This document shows, in pieces, positions 23,565 to 33,812 of a stretch of 64,000 bases of DNA. The stretch is from Paramecium octaurelia. Its lineage: Eukaryota; Ciliophora; Oligohymenophorea; Peniculida; Parameciidae. The DNA lies in contig CAJJDP010000024.1 of the NCBI GenBank assembly GCA_905182995.1, positions 493,785 to 557,784 on the forward strand, given 5' to 3'. Below the pieces are notes generated by a model. That model was given only the letters and a program-made list of their open reading frames with translations, was not told where the DNA came from and did no database searches. The stretch's first letter is position 1. Each line of letters opens with the position of its first letter. A program made the position numbers and the translations under genes.

Positions 23565-24725
23565 ATGGGCAATTGTAATGTTATTGATAAAAAAGAAGAA
23601 TTTTAAGAAGCAAGTATTTTTAATCTCTTTAATTAGTGTAATCAATAAGAAATTATGAAATCTTAGATATACTTGGTAAAGGTGGATTTGGAAAAGTCTT
23701 CAAAGTAAGGCGAAAAAAAAATAATTAACTTTATGCAATGAAAATAATGTCAAAAGCAAAGTAATTTTTGACATAATTTAGAATCATTGAGAAAAAATGT
23801 GTAGCATCAGTATTAATTGAAAAGAATTTGTTATAGTAATTGCATCATCCTTTTATTGTGAATATGCATTCCGCATTTTAAGATAGAGAAAATTTATATT
23901 TAGTCCTTGACCTCCTAAACGGAGGTGATTTGAGATATCATCTTTTTAAAAATAAAAGGTTTTCAGAAGAAGAAGCATGTAAAATTTATTGTTATGCATT
24001 CAGAGTTTTTTGCTGCTTGTATAGTTGTGAGTCTAGAATATCTCCATTAAAATGGGATTATTCATAGGGATCTCAAGCCTGAAAACTTGGTTTTTGATGA
24101 ATAGGGATATCTTCGGTTAACAGATCTGGGAATTGCGAGAGTTTGGAGGCCAGATAATGCTTCAGACACAAGTGGAACTCCAGGATATATGGCACCCGAA
24201 GTGATGTGCAAACAAAGACATGGTATTGCGGTTGACTTTTTCGCTTTGGGTGTAATTCTTTATGAATGTATGCTTGGAAAAAGGCCTTATGTTGGGAAAA
24301 CTAGACTAGAGATTAGAGAATAAATCCTATCCAAATAAATACAAATCAAGAGATCATAATTACCTGTTGCCTGGTCAATTGAAGCTGGAGATTTTATAAA
24401 TTAAGTATATTTTTAATAGCTCATATTAGCTCATCCAAAGAAAACCTGAAAATAGACTAGGAACAGACAATCCTTCAGATGTTAAGAACCATCCATGGTT
24501 TAGTTCTTTTGATTGGGAAATGCTGCTTAAAAAAAAGTACAACCCACCCTATTATCCAAAAAAGTTCAAAGGGTATGAAGGATCACTAGAGGATACAATG
24601 GAGGATGATAATGACAAGAAATTCATATTGCTCAGAAATAATACTCTTTGTGGTATTATTATTCATATACTTAAGAATAATTCAACGTGTATTGCTATAA
24701 TCCTGAAGGTTGTATCAAGAAGTGA
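23565..24725 (+). CDS. YANK/STK32-like Ser/Thr kinase
   Basis: 354 aa after introns 23614-23636, 23979-24003, 24405-24429 and 24653-24675 (23, 25, 25 and 23 nt; the last ends TTAAG). The protein starts MGNC, a likely myristoylation site as in YANK kinases. Kinase marks: Gly loop GKGGFGKVFKV, Lys in YAMKIMSK, hinge LVLDLLNGGDLRYHL (the GGDLRYHL is YANK-like), catalytic loop IIHRDLKPEN, APE as GYMAPEV, and a C-lobe with VDFFALGVILYECMLGKRPY. The metal-binding DFG is DLG (LTDLGIARVW). After the C lobe comes an AGC-like extension (NHPWFSSFDWEMLLKKKY). The Gly loop, Lys and HRD are intact, so it is probably active. Elongin C starts 52 bp downstream. Confidence 0.9.
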
Positions 24726-24777
24726 TATTTTAAACGATTCTCTCTTTAACTAAATTATATTAAATAAATTAATAAGG

Positions 24778-25068
24778 ATGTCTTCTGCTTTCATTACTAT
24801 TCTTTCCTCTAATGGAATTGAATTTATAGTAGCCAAAGAAATAGCTGGTTTAAGCGAGATCTTTAGAAAGTAGATATCGAATGCAGATATGAGAGGAGAA
24901 ACTCAGATTCTTTCGGATTTCACAGCAGACATCCTTGAAATAATTCTATAATACCTACACTACAAAAATAGATGGCAATTAGAATCACCAATAAATTTGC
25001 CAAAATTTTAAATTGCCAAAGAAAAAGCATTATCGGTTTTATAAGCTGCAATTGCATTATAAATATGA
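24778..25068 (+). CDS. ELOC: elongin C
   Basis: Elongin C is the small Skp1/BTB-fold adaptor that links elongin B and SOCS/VHL-box receptors to cullin 2 or 5 ligases. The intronless frame gives 96 aa, close to the 112 aa of animal elongin C. Matching blocks: ILSSNGIEFIVAKEIAGLS (cf. the family's SSDGHEFIVKREHALTS), a middle part with DFTADILEIILQYLHYKNR, and the C-terminal PINLPKFQIAKEKALSVLQA. It converges on the PB1-protein gene, with 43 bp between stops. Confidence 0.9.
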
Positions 25069-25111
25069 AATAATTATATAATTTTATATATTAATTATGA
25101 ATTGATACTCT

Positions 25112-26242
25112 TCAATCAATTTCAAAAAAAGAATTATCAAAGTCAATACTCTGATTTTCATTTTCAAATTCATTGTTTGTATCTTCTAAATTAATTAGTT
25201 TTTCCTTCAATTTTTCATTTTAGATTCCTTTTTATTTTCTTGCTTTTAATTCTTACTTCATTTATTCATCCAACTACTTTTCTAATTACTCTTTGTTTGC
25301 GATATTAGTCTTTTTTTTACTTAATTATTTATTTTCACATTCCTTGAGCAATTATTGATTTTAACTTATTAACTTTTTATATTTTTCTAACTAATTTTGA
25401 TTTTTTTTCTAGACCTTAATAATTTATTTCTAAAGACTTTCTTCTTTTTTAACAAGCTCATCATTTTAGTTTATCAAACTAAATTATTTTGATTTTCTAC
25501 TTGAAAGAAGATTCTAAATTTAATGAACTAAATTATTTTGATTTTTTTTCAATTCTTTTCTTTCAGCTTTATTGAGATATATAAGATTATTTTCTGCTTA
25601 TTCAATTTATTAAATAATTGGTAGTTCAAGTATTTCTTAAGAAAGAGGGAATATATAGATTTTTTGTTTTTATAAATCTAATAGTTTCTCGTTTAATTAT
25701 TTTTCTGTATCATCTTGCTCGATTTTAATTATTTCTTATTGAAGTTCATTAATCTTGAAATTCAAATTCTTAATTCTTATTTCTTGTGATTTTTCAAACA
25801 TTTCTTATTCATTATTAGCTGTTTAACTTATTTACTTTTTTTTCTCTATTTATTATCTTTTTACGAATTTTCGATTCTTGGAATTGATATTTGCTTCAGG
25901 ATTGTTGCATAAATTTTTAAAATTTTTAACTGTCTCCTTGTCTTTTTATTCAATTTTTTAAATGAAATCATCTATTTATATTAATTGATCATCATTATCT
26001 TTTACAATAATTACAATGTTCTCTGTACTCTAATTATAATTTGAAAGGATTACCTTAATAATCTCGAAATCTAATTAGTTTGAAATTGTAGTTTTATTTT
26101 TTTCTTCATCAAAAAAATACAAAGTGAAGCTATTTTTATATGCAAATTTGAAAGATTATTGAATTTAATTTCTTAAATCCTTATATTTTGTAATATTTTC
26201 AAGTGTTTTTTCGTATTCTTTATATTTAACTAAAATATTCAT
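25112..26242 (-). CDS. PB1-like domain plus long coiled coil
   Basis: 376 aa, one intronless frame from ATG 26242 to TGA 25112. Residues 1-80 look like a PB1 (ubiquitin-fold) domain: a first strand MNILVKYKEYEKTL, a middle KNSFTLYFFDEEKNK with the acidic OPCA-type surface, and an ENIVIIVKD strand. From about residue 95 to the end it is heptad coiled coil rich in Lys, Glu, Gln and Asn, with one break near LQKQKIYIFPLSQEILELP. PB1 domains make head-to-tail oligomers, so this could be a scaffold; no partner or pathway can be named. Confidence 0.75.
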
Positions 26243-26375
26243 TATCTTTAAATGTTATTAAAATATTTCACTTATATATATATAAAACTTTATTTCAATT
26301 CACAAACTCTGATATCTACTTTTTGGAATTGGATATGTAAAGAATTAAATTAGGTTTTTCTTCATCAAATTAAAT

Positions 26376-27500
26376 TCAATTTTATCTTAACCAAATTAAA
26401 ACTATCTTTTCTCTTTTCTAAATTCTTCTTCTGAGTGAATCTACTTGGTTGTTTTTAACTAGATAAGTATTAAGAATTACTTTTGAAGCATTACTACAAT
26501 TAGTTGATGTCATGGGTAGCAAAATACAAGAAATCATTAACATAAATATTGAAACAAATAGAGTGAAGTAAGGATTCTCATAATAATAATACTTCTAGTA
26601 TGTTTCTCTATTTTGAAATATCGAAAAAGTGTAAACAAGAGGTCCAAATATCATTATAATCAATGCAAAGATATTTAAAATAGTATTATGCTACCAAAAG
26701 CCACATATGCAATAAAATATATAAAAGATAAGAACAGATGTTCCAAGAGTATCAAACATCTCAAACCATAATGCTGCTGCTAATGAAGCAGAATTTATAA
26801 CTTTGTTGTTTTAAAATGATAAATACAAAGTACAATTCCAACTAAGAATGCCAAAAGAGGAGCACTAAAAGCAGCTATCAAGAAGTATACAAAATATCTC
26901 CAATTTCTAATACCAATACATGTGCCAACCCAATAACAATGATGATCGAATCCATCTACACAATGATTACATTCTCGACCTTTTATTAATTAATTATATT
27001 TACAATGAGATGCTTTAGATGGTCTCTTAATGTTACATGTTGAGCAATGTCTCTCTCTATAGATTTTTGGTATATCATCTTGTTATGTATTATTTTCAAT
27101 TTGAATTGCCTCCTCATTACTTTCTGTTAAACTGCTTTCAGGTTGTTAATTATCACTAATTTGTCTCTTTAATATCACTCCTGGTTCTATAAAATAACAT
27201 AATTAAAAACCTGTAATTGCTGTCATTATCAAAGTAGTGATAGGTGTAAAACCATATACCACACAAATTGTATTTAAAAAAATATAGCCATTTTAAATGG
27301 CAAGGGGAAATACAAATAGTATGTAGAGCAACATAGCAAAAATAATGAATAGAATTGTTGCGATCAAATTTAATGTATTTTTCTTAATTTAACTTGAGTT
27401 TTACCTTGACACCAAAAAAAATACCATAAACTCTGTTAAATGCATGAAATGACTCCTATATATTAGTAAACTATTCATCTGATAGTTTAAGATTATCCAT
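26376..27500 (-). CDS. DHHC-type protein S-palmitoyltransferase
   Basis: DHHC enzymes attach palmitate to cysteines of membrane-associated proteins. Introns 27383-27404 (22 nt, ending TTAAG) and 26801-26826 (26 nt, ending CAAAG) give 358 aa, a usual size. The N terminus [18 protein letters not shown] leads to two membrane segments ([20 protein letters not shown] and TTLIMTAIT region). The Cys-rich domain follows with [19 protein letters not shown]...C spacing and the catalytic [14 protein letters not shown]. Two more membrane segments and a polar C-terminal tail complete the four-pass topology. ATG 27500 was chosen because it alone joins in frame across the first intron to [10 protein letters not shown]. 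Confidence 0.93.
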
Positions 27501-27519
27501 ATTCCCCAATAATAATTTA

Positions 27520-28084
27520 TTTTATTGTATTTTTTAATTAATTTTTTAAGAAACATTGGATAATTTATTAACAGTACTATTTAATCCTCTAATCTTTTTA
27601 GTTTATATCTTGGAATGAAAGCAATGCTCCTAGATTTCATATAATCATAATCCTAATATTTTGAAGCCATTCATAAGATAATTAAAGTAAAATTGTATTT
27701 TCTCGGTCTTTATCTATTATACATTAAATTTGATATATTGGAAAAATCCTCATAAATATTAGACAAAAATCTATTGGAATTTAGAGGATGAACATATCTC
27801 CATAAAACCAAAGACAAAAAAATAACAATTATGTCTATCTGAGGTAGTCTTGTATATATATTAATCAGACCCTCAAAGAAATAAGTCCTTGCAATTTTAT
27901 AAATTTTAGAATTAAAATCTTAAAGTATTAATAAAATTTATGGAAATTATTATATATCTTTAAAAATTTTCCCAAATTCGATATATTTATCTTATGCTTC
28001 TATGTAATTAGAGACTTTTTTGCTGATTTCTAGATCTTTTCTAATTAAGTTAAACTTAGATCTTTAATAATTAAGCAAGATTTA
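27520..28084 (-). pseudogene. broken membrane-protein ORF, no start and an in-frame TGA
   Basis: The minus strand reads as good coding sequence from 28084 down (e.g. FEGLINIYTRLPQIDIIVIF, then RYVHPLNSNRFLSNIYEDF), but the frame opens straight after a TGA at 28085-28087 with no ATG. It meets an in-frame TGA at 27671-27673 and then continues in the same frame (MASKYQDYDYMKSRSIAFIP...) until it overlaps the DHHC gene. I find no GT...AG pair that removes the internal TGA; the only ATG nearby (28092) is in another frame. It contains one clear hydrophobic segment. The family is not recognised. A decaying paralogue is likeliest; a sequencing error or two adjoining small genes are alternatives. Confidence 0.5.
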
Positions 28085-28241
28085 TCACATCCATTATTGA
28101 TCTAGACTATCGAAGATTATAGATAATAAATTTATATAAGATTTATGTATAATGTATATAAGCAAATTTAGATAGAATTAGTTTTGATATAAGGTGTTAG
28201 AATAAAAAAAAAGTTAGTATTATAAATAAATTTTAGTAAAT

Positions 28242-30015
28242 ATGAATATTCTAAATGATTAGCAATCACACGCAATCATCTTAGACCCAGGATAACATAC
28301 ATAATTTTTATTCATAAGTAAATTCACAACAAAAAGGAAACCCTAAATTAAACATAAATTTTTGAATCGATTGGATATAAACTTTACGATCATTAATTTG
28401 GTATGTTTGCTAATATTTTATTTTTCATTGGTCTATTCAAAAGAATATCCAAGCGAAGAACTTTATGATCAATTTATTTTCAATCAAAATCAAGGAATTA
28501 TTGAAGACATTATTTTTCTGAATTCTAGCATTCGATGCCCATCATAAGTAATATATATTATATGATTTTAGTATGAATCTCTTTTCAATTATAATTGGCC
28601 AGGCACTTATGTAGGTTGCGACTGTACTCAAAAATTATCCCCACAAGAAATATCGAGTTAAGCAATATTTACAGAGAACTTTAAGAAGCAAAGGTAATGT
28701 GAGTAATCAGAATTGTAAAGAGGATGCAAGACTGTTTTTGAAATTAAAGAGAAGAGCTTAATATTGCTGAATGATAACAATTATTCTAAACGTAAGTAAT
28801 GAAATATATTTAGCATTCCTATTATGTGCCAAAAGAAATTACAATATATCCTTAAGATTTAATTTTACTTACTGTCAACTAGAAAATAAGACTATATGTG
28901 GATCTGGAGAATAAACTTATTGTCTTCCACCTGAAGTAGAATGTCCAATCTCAGAAATCGGATTTACTACTAATTTTGACAGTATGAATTCGAATTTTAA
29001 AAATAACACAAAACTTGGGAAAAGTTTTAATGTGTCCAATCGACTTCAATTTTATTATACCAAGAATTAAACCTACATGCCTATATCCTAAGTCTAAATC
29101 ACAGAGACTGATGGAGTTTGTAAATTAAATTCACAAAATAATATATCTCCTAATCGGTCTGATTATTACCTTATGAAGATTTAACGAAAGAATTGTTAAG
29201 AAAACGATACTTAATTTAAAATTGTTAATCGTATTAGTGAAGATCAATTCTATCTAGCCAATAATTTATTGTACTTAAATCGCTCATTGTCTTATTTTAA
29301 GACGAATAGTTCTATCATTTGGTCCTTGCAAACTAAATCCTACACTTAAATTAGAGACAATTGTTAATATGGATCGGAAGATAGGATTTCTCAATATGAA
29401 TAGTTTTTAAGAAAGATAGATCTTCAGGGCTATCGTAATCTAAGATACGTTACTTCTTTCCTAATCATACCAATTTTATTATTGATTATAAAGTTGTTTC
29501 AAACAGAAATTGAAGATATTGAAATAAGTAAGCTCAGAAAAATCGAAAGATCTTAAATAATTGTTCTTTTAGTTTTAAGATTTGTTAAATTATCAATCCA
29601 CTTTTCAATATTTGCAATCGGTTTAAATTATGATTTAAAATTAAATCAATATATAGAATATTTTACAGACTTTATTAGTTCATAATGCATAGTGACAGAA
29701 TTGGCTTCTAACATCTACGATTTTGAATAGCTTTCAGATTCATTTTTGTTTAGAATTTGTTTTATATTGCTCTTATATGTTGCATAAATTTGTTAAGGTG
29801 TATACTTTCTTTGGTAAATTTGGAAGATTATACCTATATGTAGAGATGATATTCTACCAAAAAATAAAGTTTTACCTGAACCTGAATCTTTTGTCGAACC
29901 TCAGAATGAAAATTCTAATTAGTAAAATCCTACAAACTTATCGAAAAATTCTTAATGCAAAGACAACCCAAGTTAAAGTGAACAAGAAAGCCCTTTAAAG
30001 TTAAATTAGGATTGA
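28242..30015 (+). CDS. Cys-rich multipass membrane protein, unknown function
   Basis: 575 aa after introns 28548-28571 (24 nt with in-frame TGA) and 28792-28813 (22 nt). A polar N terminus of about 47 residues precedes a hydrophobic segment (IINLVCLLIFYFSLVYS), which could be a signal anchor. Then follows a Cys-rich, Asn-glycosylatable extracellular part with NWPGTYVGCDCTQ, CAKRNYNISLRFNFTYCQ and an EVECPISEIGF motif. Near residues 400-540 there are three further membrane segments (FLIIPILLLIIKL; IVLLVLRFVKLSIHFSIFAI; FLFRICFILLLYVAQI) and a polar Pro/Asn-rich tail. The layout resembles surface or receptor-like proteins common in ciliates; I cannot assign a function. Confidence 0.8.
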
Positions 30016-30461
30016 ATCCCATATTAAATCAATATTGTATTATTAATCAAATACCATCTTCATTGAAGAAATCACAAAAAAATCATATATTCTTTCAATT
30101 TAACCTTCAAACTATAAAGATTATACAAATTCTATTAGGTAAGAAATACTATTTATAAGAGATATTAAATAAATTATAAAACACAAAAAAGAAAGGTATT
30201 TTTATAACTTATATATTTACTAATTTTTTATTATAGATTAATTATATTTAACTAAAATTAAATTATTTGAGGCAGAACATAGTAAAATTTCTAAAATTTA
30301 AATATTTTATTGAAATTAACAAGGTGCTACTCTCCATTTAGTAGATTAATATTTAGCAATTAATAATCTTTTATGAAATAGGCAGACAATGCTGTTTTTA
30401 AAGATTCCTCACAAGAGAAAATAACAGATTTTCTTTATTTATTTATGAAATGCATATAAAC
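30016..30461. other. convergent spacer, possible gene relic
   Basis: 446 bp between two convergent genes, long for this genome. On the plus strand one frame is open with no TGA right across it, about 150 codons, but it has no ATG near its start, is Ile/Asn/Lys-rich and matches nothing I know. With a single stop codon in AT-rich DNA such a run can occur by chance. Intron-like strings (GTAAG...; a TTATAG acceptor near 30237) are present. Confidence 0.35.
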
Positions 30462-32662
30462 TCAAAATGACATAACAATTTATTTAACATTAGTTGATTT
30501 TATTTCTTTTAATAGCTTCTCCAATTAGGTTCCGTTAGTTTATTTAAATGCAATCAATATTTAGAGCTAAATGTTTTCTAAACTTGATTAGATTACGACA
30601 TCTATTGATATTAAATATTAAAAACCTTGTTCCTATTCGATCATTTTTGTCAAAATGGTGTTTATTTCCTTAACACTTTCGTAGGTGCAATCTTGGACCT
30701 GATCTAGTTTTGTCTATTTTCTGAAAACATCGTTTATTGCAATGAGTACATTATAAATTTTAAAAACCTTTATAATAGAGGTAAATTTACTTCTGGTTTT
30801 TATTTAATTAAGTCGTTTAACCAATTGATTACTTATAAATTAGTAATAACTTCTAGATTCAAAAACTCCTTCAAGTAGACTTTTAGATGAAAAACTGAAT
30901 GATTCCACATTTTAAAAATTGTGTTGAGCATAATTTCACCTAATTTTTCAGGTTTAATTATGTTTGGCTACAACAAAAATGAGAGATATCTTTTGCTTAA
31001 CACATTCAAATGAGTAATGGATTTGGATATACATTACAATAGACATTCTAGAAAGGTTTGAATGACAGTCTCTGGATTTGGATTGGTAATCAATTTTAAT
31101 TATTCAAGCATATCAACTCCATTCAATTTTTATTAAAGATATGAATTAATCTTCTCTGCCAAACTATGTTATTCAATATCTAAAGGCTTCGTGATATCCT
31201 GTAATTAACTATACCAATCGATAATATTCTTGGGTACTAAATCTGTAATCTTCTCGACACTAACCAATAGAAATAGTTTTCTAAATATCATAATGACTAG
31301 ATAATTATTGAAGCTATCTGTTTCGTCAGGGTTGTACTTTCCGAAATACTTGTCCCAATTCAATTTAAAGTTAGAATTGCAAAAGTAATGAGATAAACAA
31401 TCACTTAGTTGTTCTATAATCAAGACATTATTTTATGGGATTTAATCAATGAATTGTTCTATAGTTTCATTCCATTCCTTTATGCTATCTGAATTTCTCT
31501 GGCTTAAATGAGTCAGTAGTCCACTGTAGAAGGCAGAGGATAATTGGTCTTTTCTTGGAACCACCTCTATAGCCATATTTAACAAGGTGAAAATTAAGGT
31601 TTATCTGAATTGAGCTCTATTATTGAAGATAGTAAATACTCTTATGTTGGGGACATTTTAATGCAATTCTAGTACAATTGAAATTGGAATACGATTTACT
31701 GTCTATTGGTCTTGAATAGATCAATTGTTTCATAGATCCATTATCTGGTGATTTCTATTTGAACATCAGTTTTATTGCTGTTTTGTGATCTAATTTCATC
31801 ATTTAGAACCAATATCTATTAAGGTCTCCAGATTTAGGTTCTCTTTACAATAGGAATCTTGAACCCTCTCCTTAATTGCCTGACTTATGTCATCTCATCA
31901 GGAAACAACAAGTAAGGCCTTGGATAAGAGGTTTTCAAGAATTGTTAAAAGATTTAGGTGTGGGCATCTTTCTCTTAATTGTTTAAAAAGTTGCGTATGG
32001 ATTGCCACAAATGAAACAATCTATCTTCAGTTTTTCTCTTGGTCATTAAGACTTCAACATTCTAAATGATGTTTTTGAATTCGATCTGATTCTTCTCCAT
32101 TGCCTTAATCATAGCATGAGGGAGTGTTGTTAACAATATCTGGAGATAGAATGGTGATTGCTCATTCTCAGCTCCTCCTTCCAAATCATACAAGCATTCT
32201 ACAAAACTCACAGTATTAAGCAAACCAACGTTCATCAATTCACTGAGAAATTTGAGGATAGTTTATCCCAATATAGGAGTTTCCTCTTAGGCTATTTAGG
32301 GAAGATGTTCAAGCAGTCCAAGAATGATCTAGTCTGTCAAGGATTGTGTAGTCTAATTAAAATATTGACTTCATTAATGATTACCTATTTAGTTGATAAG
32401 AGTGCCAATATCGTAGCATAAATTCCAGCTTTGAGTGGCAACAATTTTGCACATTAAATGAATGATTATATCATCGCATCCTTCACCTCTTATTTATTTT
32501 ATTAATAATATTCCCCTAAAACATCAACTATTTTTTATAGATCCTTTTTGAATGTATCTGCACCATCATCGCCTGCTTTGCATATCTAACATAATTCACT
32601 CTAATTACCAATTATCTTATTCTATTTATTTCTGGTGGTATTTGATGTGATATTTGTAGCAT
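30462..32662 (-). CDS. NCBP1: nuclear cap-binding complex large subunit CBP80
   Basis: CBP80 with CBP20 binds the 7-methylguanosine cap of nuclear RNA for splicing, export and first-round translation. Introns 32586-32608, 32353-32384, 31617-31639 and 30721-30749 (23, 32, 23, 29 nt) give 697 aa, a little under the 790 of human. The N-terminal MIF4G start is clear: EINRIRQLICKAGDDGADT, then CAKLLPLKAGIYATILALLS, like the family's CTVARLLPEKLTIYTTLVGLL. The middle domain has IIEQLSDCLSHYFCNSNFKL followed by NWDKYFGKYNP, matching the FSHHLSNFQFRWSWEDW block. The C-terminal helical domain ends NVKQIVMSF. It is shorter than the animal protein mainly in loops. Confidence 0.92.
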
Positions 32663-32707
32663 TTTAATATAAATTAATATTTAATTAAAATCAATTCTTC
32701 ATAAATT

Positions 32708-33668
32708 TCATAATTAAATAAAACCATTCCAAATTTCTCTATCATTTACTCTCTTCATTAGATCCTTCTCACTCAATTAATCATTAAATCCCACAAATAT
32801 TTGTCCCATGTACAATTCACTATTATTTTTTATTTTCCAAATCTTTAAAATCAATGGATCATTCTAATATCCTTCATATTATTGTTCATTCATAGGCACT
32901 TTAAAACTCAATTACTAGAATTATTCAAATGCCACAGAATCTAAATTAATATCAATCCAATTACCTGTTCTATGCAATAACTCATCTTTTAAATGAGCTT
33001 CCACACAATACAAACATTCTGTCTTCTAGTCTTTGTTTTATAACTATTTATTCACTAAATACAAGATTTACTTCTTTGTTAAATACCACTAATTTGAATG
33101 CGATTGGCACCTCTGTAAATATTGGCCCACAATCCTTTATGAACTTATTCGAAGTACTCTTAGATTTGTTTTGATTTCTCAACCTACTAGCATACATCAT
33201 ATTTTATTCATGTTTTGCATAAGATTTATCGAATTCCTTTTTCTTTATTACAGATGGCAAATGCAAGATCCTCTTCCCCAATCTTATATTTTCTAACCCT
33301 ATCTCATATGATTATTATTTTTGAGCTGTTGCAATTAAAGACTTCACAGTCTTTGGTTCATGCACTTTTCTAGTTTTAGAATCTGCTGTAATCATTTTTT
33401 TTGCTAATACATTATCCGATTATTATCTAAACAACTGAGTTTACTGCTCCATAAATTTACGAGTCCTTTCCTTCTATTAACGATAATACTTTATCTAAAA
33501 AGTTATATTTTACTAAAGTACTCATACTTTGTTCATTTATTCATGCTCACTCTAACTCACTTAAAGATTAGCTGTAGTATTTTAAATCTTCGAAACATGT
33601 TTGATATATTATTACTCAACCAAATGCTCCTAATATGCATTCTTTAAAATATAAGTAGGAGATTTCAT
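32708..33668 (-). CDS. hypothetical protein, C-terminal C2-like fold
   Basis: 299 aa after introns 33495-33527 (33 nt, beginning GTATGA and so containing an in-frame stop) and 33044-33071 (28 nt). Residues 1-90 are helical and charged (KYYRQQKERTRKFMEQQTQL). The second half has alternating hydrophobic strands: VPIAFKLVVFNKE, then LLHRTGNWIDINLDSVAF, DPLILKIWKIKNNSELYMG and QIFVGFNDQLS, a pattern resembling a C2 domain, without obvious calcium-binding aspartates. The stop is 46 bp before CBP80. The function is unknown and the C2 reading is tentative. Confidence 0.65.
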
Positions 33669-33812
33669 AATATTATTTATATTATTTATAATCAATATAA
33701 CAGATTTATATATATATTTTGAATACGTTAAATATGTTAACATCATCCAAGCTATTCAGTAGTCAATCGTTATTGGAATGTATGAAATTAAAATGTAGAT
33801 TTAGAATGTCTT

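Noticed and set aside
27671-27673. Selenocysteine codon
   Set aside because: The flanking protein matches no Sec family, there is no start codon upstream and no stem-loop was evident; decay is simpler.
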